Assembly (NCBI GenBank): GCA_903916135.1 | Contig: CAIWVT010000294.1 | Location: 1-5,428, forward strand | Length of the DNA: 5,428 bases | Reading direction: 5' to 3' | Source of the DNA: an uncultured bacterium | Lineage (GTDB): Bacteria > Bacteroidota > Bacteroidia > Bacteroidales > CAIWKO01 | Shown here: positions 1-5,428 of the stretch, piece after piece | Numbering within the stretch: position 1 is the first letter of the stretch | How the letters are laid out: each line of letters begins with the position of its first letter | Notes under the pieces: generated by a model | What the model was told of the DNA's origin: nothing | The model's database searches: none | The model's input: the letters and a program-made list of their open reading frames with translations, nothing else | Translations under genes and position numbers: made by a program

Positions 1-709
1 CTATTTTGTAACGATTAATGACACCATTTTCGGCAAATGTGTCATTTGCACCACGTTTATCTAACCATACTTCAGCAACATAAAACACGCACAAACCTGA
101 GTTTATAAGTTCAAATAGCCGAATTACATGCCCCCAGCAACTCCCTTTAAATTCATCAGACAATCTTCCATTCATCCACTTGTCCCTGCGCACAAGAAGC
201 CCACTCATAAAGCTAAAAAATGCTTCAGATGTAGTCGCTCTCTTAAACCATTCACGTCGAGAATTCAAATTGGCAAAATCAGCTAAAAAAGGTACATCTG
301 GATCCAAAGCTGGATATTCTTGCAAGATATCCATTTGCTTATTACAAAGGGTATGCTTACAAAGATAAACATCATGTCGCTTACTAATTAATTCCATTGC
401 ACGATTAATCGCGCCAGAACGCATAACATCATCACCACTGAAAAGCCAGAGATAATCGCCTTGGGCTAAGTCAACACAACTGGCTAAATCAGCGTCAATT
501 CCTCCACGACTGAGACTGCGGTGGTATTGTAAATTAGGCCAAACGCTCAGATAATTCTTTATTATCAAGGGGGTATTATCGGTTGACGCACCATCAAAGA
601 CAATCACTTCGGTTCGGCAATCAGTCTGTGGGAGTATGGAATCTAGAGCATGTCCGAGGTATTCGGCACAGTTGTAAACAGGAATGCAAACGGAGATTTC
701 GACGGCCAC
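1..709 (-). CDS. Family 2 glycosyltransferase, 3' end cut by the window
   Basis: This is probably a cytoplasmic, inverting GT-A glycosyltransferase that adds one sugar to a lipid-linked repeat unit. The visible 236 codons are open to the window edge, so the C-terminus is missing. Residues 5-15 (ISVCIPVYNCA) form the typical first strand and nucleotide-binding loop of GT2 enzymes. The motif DGASTDNT follows at 39-46, and the metal/donor site FSGDD lies at 90-94, after GDYLWL. Later segments (SFMSGLLVRRD at about 166-176, CWGHVIRLFE at 191-200, and DKRGANDTF at 217-225) recall, from memory only, the abequosyltransferase RfbV/WbaV group; the donor sugar is therefore not assigned. The start is a GTG: an in-frame TAG lies seven codons upstream, no ATG lies between, and AGGAAG sits seven bases before the GTG. 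It follows the glycosyltransferase-methyltransferase gene after 118 bases, in which I see no gene and no convincing promoter or terminator. Its base composition near the 5' end is more GC-rich than its neighbours'. Confidence 0.9.
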   Translation of the reverse strand, partial: MAVEISVCIPVYNCAEYLGHALDSILPQTDCRTEVIVFDGASTDNTPLIIKNYLSVWPNLQYHRSLSRGGIDADLASCVDLAQGDYLWLFSGDDVMRSGAINRAMELISKRHDVYLCKHTLCNKQMDILQEYPALDPDVPFLADFANLNSRREWFKRATTSEAFFSFMSGLLVRRDKWMNGRLSDEFKGSCWGHVIRLFELINSGLCVFYVAEVWLDKRGANDTFAENGVINRYKI

Positions 710-716
710 AAGTTTA

Positions 717-722
717 CTTCCT
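717..722 (-). promoter_or_regulatory. Shine-Dalgarno site for the GT2 gene
   Basis: AGGAAG on the minus strand lies seven bases before the GTG at 709. It supports that non-ATG start, which is also bounded by an in-frame TAG upstream. It is the only clear, well-spaced ribosome binding site among the four main genes here. Confidence 0.7.
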
Positions 723-827
723 ATTTGCTAAATGTGTCTGTAAGATAAATCATTATTGTTGATCTTAAAAATTCAATATCATTGATGCCAATTCACTTAT
801 TTGATAGCGATATTCCATCACAAAGAA

Positions 828-2666
828 TTAATTTTTTTTTACAACAAAAGTTGCAAAAGAATATTGATATTTTCCCAGGTAATTAAAATCGGGGTTGGGG
901 CAATCCCATTGCGGCTCATCTATCAGACTGCAATTGCTCATTAATGGCAATAAACGATCTCTCATGTCTTGGTTTGTATAAAATCTTTCATCGCATTCCG
1001 GTTTAGGTTCACCAGGCTTCCACCCGTCTTTATAATCACATGTAATCACAGTCATGCCTCCGGGGGCCAGCAAATCAGCAATGCACTTAATAAATGACTC
1101 ATCGTCCGGATCGTGTTCAATTACCGATGTAGAAAAAATAATATTGTATGAATTTTTAACTGTGGTTGGTTTTGTAAAATACTCCTGTAAGGAATAATTT
1201 ATCATCGGATCTATTTCCTCAACAGTGCACCCCATTTTTATCAGGCTCATAGAAGCGGTATCCTGATAACATCCCACACATAAAATTTTAGGATTTTGAT
1301 ATTGAGAAAGATAACGATACACGGTATCAAATACAAAAGCCTGCTGAACATTGGCTTCTGCAATTTTTTTAGACATTGTTTTCGGCAACAGCTCTTTTAA
1401 TTTATCTATGGCAGGTTTGTATAATTCCCGGGCACGATTATCCAGGATACGATTTAAAGAAACGCCTTCAGGGATTTGTACCGGATGATATTGTGCAGAA
1501 CCATTCACTTTCATATCATCTGCTGTTGCTTTCACCGAATCTATTAACCATGTAAAAGCTCTATCTGGCTTTAACAACAGTCTGTTCCATTTTGATCGTA
1601 TTGTACCGATAACACCAGTTTGATGTTTTGACAAGTTCTGTCGATTTTCAAAAATCGAATTCAGTATTCTCTCATAATCCCACAAAATGTTCTCAGCATT
1701 CCATTCACTATAGTGTTTTTGTAATGGAGCAAAACCGTTTTGAATGATTGTTCTTAAATTATTTTTTGTGACACATACAGAAGGCTCAACATCAAATAAG
1801 TGTCTGAACATTACACCATCTGAAACAGCAACAGGTCTTTGAACCGCCATTGCATTATCAACCGCACTGGATAATCCCTTCCCGCTGGTTTTATCATGTT
1901 CATATAAGAATACATTAATAGTATTCTGTGCCAGAAAATCCAACATCTCTTTATTATCAAGAAAATCGTGGGTAACAATTAATTGAATGCCTGGTTTAGA
2001 GATCTGTGCTGCACATTTTTCCGCAACAGCTTTTGCATTGATGCCGTATTTGTCAAGACCGAAATCTGCAGAAGGAATATTGAACCGGATAATAGCTTCA
2101 TCAAATTCCTGCTGAACTAATTGCACTATTTTTTCGAATCCTTTATTTGGAGTGCCAAAACCAAAACTACCAATAACAGGTTTTGAAGGAATCGAAAAAT
2201 TATTATGATATGACGGTATCAGTCTCCCTGTTTTATATACATAAGGATTTAGTAGTAAAAGGGTCGAATCTGGCGCAATGTAAAAATCAAACAATGAATT
2301 AACCAGATGAGAGAAACCGTTAGGTAAAAATTTGTTTCTGTAATTAGTTGCTGAATCTGCTACAAACTGTGATATCTCGTGTATGATACCAATTTGAGGA
2401 ATAGGAATGGAAGAGATATTGTTTTTCCACAGCTTAGGACCAATTCTGGTTGCAAGCCATGGCAATACCGATGGATAATAATTATAGATAATGCCGGCTG
2501 GAGTATTTTTAGCAATGGCAGTTTGTAAATCAACTAATGATGAACATTCAACCCTTATAAATTGATAACTTTTTGAATGTTGTAAAACATCGGTAATGTT
2601 TTTGCCAAATTCATATACACCGCACTGCGATTTTTTATGAGAAATAAATAAGATTTTTTTATTCAT
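828..2666 (-). CDS. Fused GT-B-like glycosyltransferase and SAM-dependent methyltransferase
   Basis: This 612-residue protein appears to join two enzymes in one chain. Residues 1-345 look like a GT-B glycosyltransferase: an N-terminal strand (KILFISH) with a CGVYEFG loop at 15-21, then a second Rossmann half opening with IGSFGFGTPNKGFEKI at 165-180. A likely donor-binding segment, KGLSSAVDNAMAVQRPVAV, lies at 263-281. A linker of about 60 residues follows. Residues 406-612 resemble a class I methyltransferase: ILCVGCYQDTAS at 461-472 (motif I), acidic VEEIDP at 482-487, NIIFSTSVIEHDPDD at 508-522, and LLAPGGMTVITCDY at 532-545. The ending, with DERFYT and DEPQWDCPNPDF, looks typical of a polysaccharide-locus methyltransferase family I know from memory. 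It probably adds a sugar and O-methylates that residue or a neighbour in the cytoplasm; donor and acceptor are unknown. No good Shine-Dalgarno site precedes the ATG. The frame is open throughout, with no sign of frameshift. Confidence 0.88.
   Translation of the reverse strand: MNKKILFISHKKSQCGVYEFGKNITDVLQHSKSYQFIRVECSSLVDLQTAIAKNTPAGIIYNYYPSVLPWLATRIGPKLWKNNISSIPIPQIGIIHEISQFVADSATNYRNKFLPNGFSHLVNSLFDFYIAPDSTLLLLNPYVYKTGRLIPSYHNNFSIPSKPVIGSFGFGTPNKGFEKIVQLVQQEFDEAIIRFNIPSADFGLDKYGINAKAVAEKCAAQISKPGIQLIVTHDFLDNKEMLDFLAQNTINVFLYEHDKTSGKGLSSAVDNAMAVQRPVAVSDGVMFRHLFDVEPSVCVTKNNLRTIIQNGFAPLQKHYSEWNAENILWDYERILNSIFENRQNLSKHQTGVIGTIRSKWNRLLLKPDRAFTWLIDSVKATADDMKVNGSAQYHPVQIPEGVSLNRILDNRARELYKPAIDKLKELLPKTMSKKIAEANVQQAFVFDTVYRYLSQYQNPKILCVGCYQDTASMSLIKMGCTVEEIDPMINYSLQEYFTKPTTVKNSYNIIFSTSVIEHDPDDESFIKCIADLLAPGGMTVITCDYKDGWKPGEPKPECDERFYTNQDMRDRLLPLMSNCSLIDEPQWDCPNPDFNYLGKYQYSFATFVVKKN
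832..840 (-). repeat. A9 homopolymer at the 3' end of the fusion gene
   Basis: Nine consecutive A on the coding (minus) strand encode the last lysines, directly before the TAA stop. Slippage here would change only the final residues and the stop, so the expected effect on the protein is small. Confidence 0.9.
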
Positions 2667-2729
2667 TTATGATACTTTATTTGAGCAGAGATTTCCGATT
2701 TTCTATTGTTTTAATAAATTGTTATGAAA

Positions 2730-2764
2730 CTTAGGGCAAGCCATTACTCGGATTCCGCCCCAAG
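2730..2764 (-). other. Possible RNA stem-loop in the 121-base gap
   Basis: In the minus-strand RNA, CUUGGGGC (2764-2757) can pair with GCCCUAAG (2737-2730). This makes eight base pairs including one G-U, around a 19-base loop. Only three U follow the stem, so it is a poor match to an intrinsic terminator; it could be an attenuator, an RNA-processing site or chance. It sits between the flippase stop and the fusion-gene start, in one of the two widest gaps here. The rest of the gap is AT-rich and shows no gene or clear promoter. Confidence 0.3.
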
Positions 2765-2787
2765 AAACAGGGAATTTGTTTGGAGGA

Positions 2788-4296
2788 TTATAAATGTAAT
2801 TTTATTCTTGATAACTGGTCGTATAGAATTGACCTCATTGTCTGAGCAGAAATTAATGTTATGCCTATTGTCAGTACTAAAATGACCATCAATTGGAGTA
2901 AAATCATTGATTGATATATCGTAACAGTAAAAATTACTCGCCCTAAACCTGCTATTGCCAGACCTGCGAAGATGGGTATAAATACATCATTCCAGTACCA
3001 ATGCCACATTTCTTTCCGTAATATTTTACCGTGCATTATTGGAATTTCAAAAATAACATATCCGATATTTAAAATTAGCCAAGCAAAAGCTGCACCTATT
3101 GCACTATAATGTAATGTCAAAACAATAATGAGCGGGACTATCAGTATTACTGCAACAATGTTTTTATAAAAAGATAATTTGGTCCAACCAAAAGACAGTT
3201 GCAATGCATAAGGAGGATTTAGTAGACCGTTCAGTGCAGTCCCACAAATCATAATGCTTACGATGAGATGAGTTTTTTCCGCGGTCGCCGAATTCTGTGT
3301 CCAGAGAAGGATAATTTCATAAGAAAATAAAGCAACAACAATGGCTACAGGCAAAATCAGGACTGATATGAACTGGCAGCTTTTATGATAGAATCGTTTT
3401 AGTTCAACCTGGTCATTGATAGAAACTAATTGTGTCAATCTTGGATAAATACTAAAAAAAACGGGAGTGAAAAGGCGTGCAAGACTCATCGCTACCACAC
3501 TGGCCAGCATGTAATAACCAAACATCTCCAACGAAAGTATCTTGCTTAATATTACTTTATCCAGTTGAGTAAGAAGTACTGAAAGGACAGATATTCCGCT
3601 CATTCCGACAGTAAATCTCCAAATGCTTTTAAAAAGCTGCTTTTGAAATACTGCTCTTTTCTCGCTATGAGGTAGGCTGCGCCATAAAAACAGAGCCAAT
3701 ATAAAGGCATTGATAATGCTTATTACGATTTGCCATAATAAGAACGCCTGTATCGTTGGAGAAACCAACCACAGAATCAGGACGGCTCCGAGACCGCGTG
3801 AGGTGCTTATACAAACATTGATAATATTAACCAAAACCTGTTTCTGTAACCCCATCAACCCTCCAGTGTAAAATCCGATAGGCATCTGAAAAACCATTAC
3901 TAAGCCCATGATTATAAGAGCCTGTTCGATGGTTTGAGGAGACAAATGTCCTGCATTTACCCAATAATGCGCAATGATTGATGATAATGATACAACTGCC
4001 ATTCCGACAAAAACAGCAATACTCCAATAACAAACCTCAAGCGTACGAACAAGATTGCGCATTTCCTGTTCTTTACTTGGTAGTACAGAAAGCCGCGCCA
4101 TTTCACGGGTTAAAGTACTACCCAACCCGACGTCTAAAAGACCAAATATGATCTGGAGTGTAGCAAATATCCCAATTAAACCATACGATTCAATTCCTAT
4201 GAATTTAATATATAATGGGATGAAAACCAAACCCATGATGGACTGCCATATACTGCCAACAAAATTTGCAGTAATATTTTTTTTTATCCTGTTCAT
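2788..4296 (-). CDS. wzx: Wzx-type polysaccharide repeat-unit flippase
   Basis: This is a 502-residue integral inner-membrane protein of the polysaccharide-transport branch of the MOP superfamily. Members move undecaprenyl-pyrophosphate-linked repeat units from the cytoplasmic to the periplasmic face. The N-terminus is characteristic: MNRIKKNITANF, then a first helix at about 12-30, FIGIESYGLIGI at 32-43, and LLDVGLGSTLTREMARL at 53-69. About 12-14 hydrophobic segments can be marked, including roughly 90-110, 125-148, 155-178, 183-205, 255-280, 307-332, 344-362, 375-398, 400-420, 437-458 and 465-487. The length is at the long side of the usual Wzx range. Substrate cannot be read from such sequences, which diverge strongly between serotypes. 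The start follows the SDR stop by 57 bases; a TAAGG lies 15 bases before the ATG, too far for a good Shine-Dalgarno site. An ATG at 4320 is excluded by a stop five codons later. The symbol is by family only. Confidence 0.93.
   Translation of the reverse strand: MNRIKKNITANFVGSIWQSIMGLVFIPLYIKFIGIESYGLIGIFATLQIIFGLLDVGLGSTLTREMARLSVLPSKEQEMRNLVRTLEVCYWSIAVFVGMAVVSLSSIIAHYWVNAGHLSPQTIEQALIIMGLVMVFQMPIGFYTGGLMGLQKQVLVNIINVCISTSRGLGAVLILWLVSPTIQAFLLWQIVISIINAFILALFLWRSLPHSEKRAVFQKQLFKSIWRFTVGMSGISVLSVLLTQLDKVILSKILSLEMFGYYMLASVVAMSLARLFTPVFFSIYPRLTQLVSINDQVELKRFYHKSCQFISVLILPVAIVVALFSYEIILLWTQNSATAEKTHLIVSIMICGTALNGLLNPPYALQLSFGWTKLSFYKNIVAVILIVPLIIVLTLHYSAIGAAFAWLILNIGYVIFEIPIMHGKILRKEMWHWYWNDVFIPIFAGLAIAGLGRVIFTVTIYQSMILLQLMVILVLTIGITLISAQTMRSILYDQLSRIKLHL
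4277..4285 (-). repeat. A9 homopolymer in the flippase 5' end
   Basis: Nine consecutive A on the coding strand span about codons 4-7 of the flippase, encoding the lysines of MNRIKKN. A gain or loss of one A would frameshift the gene almost at its start and abolish the protein. No evidence of actual variation can be seen in a single sequence. Confidence 0.9.
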
Positions 4297-4353
4297 GGTA
4301 TTTTATAAAAGCCTTACCATCATCATTCTGTCAAAACTTGATATATCTGATAG

Positions 4354-5328
4354 CTAGAAAGTGGTCAATTCGCTTCTTAAAAGATCTACGTATGAATCTA
4401 CCATCTCCTTTACAAGGCAGTCAAATGAGATTATTGAATTCCAGTTACATTTGTTTTTAATTTTTGAAGGGTCTCCCACAAATGGTATTTTTTCATTCAT
4501 CTTTACATTTAATTCTTGAGAAACGAAGTCGTTTGAGTTTAGGCCAACTGTATTGAATGCAATTTTTGCAAATTCACGCACGCTATGTGACACGCCAGAT
4601 GACACAATATAATCATCACTACGGGGCTGTTGCAAGGTGAGCCACATTGCACGTACATAATCCTGGGCTGCTCCCCAATCAACCTTGGCATCAAGGTCTC
4701 TAAGAACGAGTTTAACAGGTACACCAAGAAATGCTTTTGCCGCTGATATAGCAATTTGTGCAGTGACAAAACTTAACGGCCTGCGAAACGATTCATGATT
4801 ATATAAAATCCCTACAGATGCATAGATTCCATGATGCTCCCTGTAGAATTGACAAAGGTTGGTTCCCGCAGCTTTGGTAATAGTATATAGTGAATCAGGG
4901 CGAAAAGGTGTATGTTCATTTTGAGGGAAACAATCTGTTTTACCAAAAATCTGGCCACTAGAAGCGTAAAAAAAACGACAACCATGGAGATAAACTTTTA
5001 TAGTCTCTAAAATTTCATTAGTTGCAAGAAGATTTATTAAGTAAAATTGTTTGAAGGATTTATTTTTATTCCCTTCGTTTTGTGATGAAAAATGATAAGC
5101 TGCCAGATGGTATATCTCATCAGGAGTAATTTCTCTAATAATTTTTTTTAATAACGCCGGTTTAGTGATGTCAATATCATAACAGTATTTAATTCTACTT
5201 TTGATTTGAACAGGAAGAATAGAACATGATTTCTCAACACCATAGACTTCATAATCCTTATCTAAAAGGAATTCTGCCAAATAAGAACCATCCTGACCTG
5301 CAATTCCGGTTATTAATGCTTTTTTCAT
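4354..5328 (-). CDS. GDP-mannose 4,6-dehydratase-like SDR enzyme with altered active site
   Basis: This is a 324-residue extended short-chain dehydrogenase/reductase, probably cytoplasmic and acting on a GDP-sugar. The NAD(P)-binding loop TGIAGQDGSYLAEFLL is at 7-22 and HLAAYHFSSQ at 74-83. The YxxxK pair is Tyr148 and Lys152 in SLYTITK. GIYASVGILYNHES at 167-180, DWGAAQDYVRAMW at 217-229 and the GVSHSVREF segment at 245-253 closely follow Gmd. Differences are notable. The Gmd active-site stretch STSE reads SSGQ at 123-126, so the base Glu (Glu134 in E. coli Gmd, from memory) is Gln126 and the Thr is Ser124. NHESPRR reads NHESFRR, the RR after strand 2 is absent (VEKSCS), and the protein is shorter than the usual 340-370 residues. 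It may be an epimerase or reductase, or a dehydratase on an unusual GDP-sugar. Its ATG has no clear Shine-Dalgarno site. It precedes the flippase gene by 57 bases. Confidence 0.88.
   Translation of the reverse strand: MKKALITGIAGQDGSYLAEFLLDKDYEVYGVEKSCSILPVQIKSRIKYCYDIDITKPALLKKIIREITPDEIYHLAAYHFSSQNEGNKNKSFKQFYLINLLATNEILETIKVYLHGCRFFYASSGQIFGKTDCFPQNEHTPFRPDSLYTITKAAGTNLCQFYREHHGIYASVGILYNHESFRRPLSFVTAQIAISAAKAFLGVPVKLVLRDLDAKVDWGAAQDYVRAMWLTLQQPRSDDYIVSSGVSHSVREFAKIAFNTVGLNSNDFVSQELNVKMNEKIPFVGDPSKIKNKCNWNSIISFDCLVKEMVDSYVDLLRSELTTF
5142..5149 (-). repeat. A8 homopolymer inside the SDR gene
   Basis: Eight consecutive A on the coding strand encode the two lysines at about residues 61-62 of the SDR enzyme. 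Loss or gain of one A would truncate the enzyme in its first quarter. Confidence 0.85.
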
Positions 5329-5372
5329 TTAGGCACAATTAAATATTGTCATACTATGCAAAAAGTGTAAAA

Positions 5373-5428
5373 TCAGACAATTTCAATATCCGGAAGAGGG
5401 AAAATGAACTTGCCTCCCCTCTCCAGGA
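5373..5428 (-). CDS. Possible C-terminal tail of an upstream gene
   Basis: One minus-strand frame entering from the right edge reads LERGGKFIFPLPDIEIV and stops with TGA at 5375-5373, 44 bases before the SDR start. The alternation of hydrophobic and charged residues looks like a real protein end, and the spacing suits an operon. The other two frames also reach stops within the region, and their peptides look less protein-like. Seventeen residues do not identify a family. It could equally be noncoding leader. Confidence 0.4.
   Translation of the reverse strand, partial: LERGGKFIFPLPDIEIV

Noticed and set aside
180..368. Plus-strand open frame of 62 codons
   Set aside because: It lies wholly opposite the GT2 gene, and its peptide shows no recognisable protein pattern.
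710..827. AAGAT/ATCTT inverted repeat and TTGGCA hexamer in the gap before the GT2 gene
   Set aside because: The stem has only five AT-rich pairs, and no acceptable -10 hexamer follows at 16-18 bases.
2738..2761. GGGCGGAATCCGAG on the minus strand, considered as an ops/JUMPstart element
   Set aside because: Only the GGCGG start matches GGCGGTAGCGTG, and it lies inside the locus, not in a leader before the first gene.
2782..2798. GGAGGATTATAAATG on the plus strand, resembling a ribosome binding site and start codon
   Set aside because: The ATG is followed at once by TAA, and the bases overlap the flippase 3' end on the other strand.
3827..4033. Minus-strand open frame of 68 codons in another frame of the flippase gene
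   Set aside because: It is an out-of-frame shadow of membrane-segment codons with no start context.
4055..4357. Plus-strand open frame of 100 codons
   Set aside because: It lies opposite the conserved 5' part of the flippase gene, and the hydrophobic stretch is explained by the complement of that sequence.
4539..4769. Minus-strand open frame of 76 codons inside the SDR gene
   Set aside because: The SDR reading frame carries clear conserved motifs over the same bases; this frame has none.
5342..5371. Possible promoter before the SDR gene: TTTACA, 18 bases, AATATT on the minus strand
   Set aside because: The -10 match is only four of six with long spacing, the leader would be only a few bases, and AT-rich DNA gives such matches often.

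Overview
The window is part of a surface-polysaccharide (O-antigen, capsule or exopolysaccharide type) biosynthesis locus, and every gene I can support lies on the minus strand. Read in the direction of transcription, from the right edge to the left, the order is: a possible 3' tail of an unseen upstream gene (5373-5428); a GDP-mannose 4,6-dehydratase-like short-chain dehydrogenase/reductase (4354-5328); a Wzx-type multi-pass flippase (2788-4296); a large protein that joins an N-terminal GT-B-like glycosyltransferase to a C-terminal SAM-dependent methyltransferase (828-2666); and a family 2 glycosyltransferase whose 3' end runs off the left edge (1-709). The gaps between genes are 44, 57, 121 and 118 bases. 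This fits one transcription unit, possibly with internal control in the two larger gaps.

The combined logic is that of Wzx-dependent polysaccharide assembly. A nucleotide-sugar enzyme of the GDP-mannose dehydratase group makes or modifies a donor sugar in the cytoplasm. The glycosyltransferases build a lipid-linked repeat unit on the inner face of the cytoplasmic membrane, and the methyltransferase domain may O-methylate a sugar of that unit. The flippase then moves the unit across the membrane. No Wzy polymerase, chain-length regulator, priming transferase or complete Gmd is visible, so the window is only a slice of the cluster.

The organism cannot be fixed from the sequence. The DNA is AT-rich, with local differences: I count 30 G+C of 60 at 601-660 but 20 of 60 at 2101-2160. 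The gene types suggest a Gram-negative bacterium, perhaps a gammaproteobacterium, with the mosaic composition usual for polysaccharide loci. I see no tRNA, rRNA, CRISPR array, transposase or JUMPstart/ops element.

Two features deserve most attention. The dehydratase-like enzyme has Gln where Gmd has its active-site Glu, which questions the automatic 'GDP-mannose 4,6-dehydratase' label. The other is the one-chain glycosyltransferase-methyltransferase fusion. I found no convincing sign of a wholly new system.
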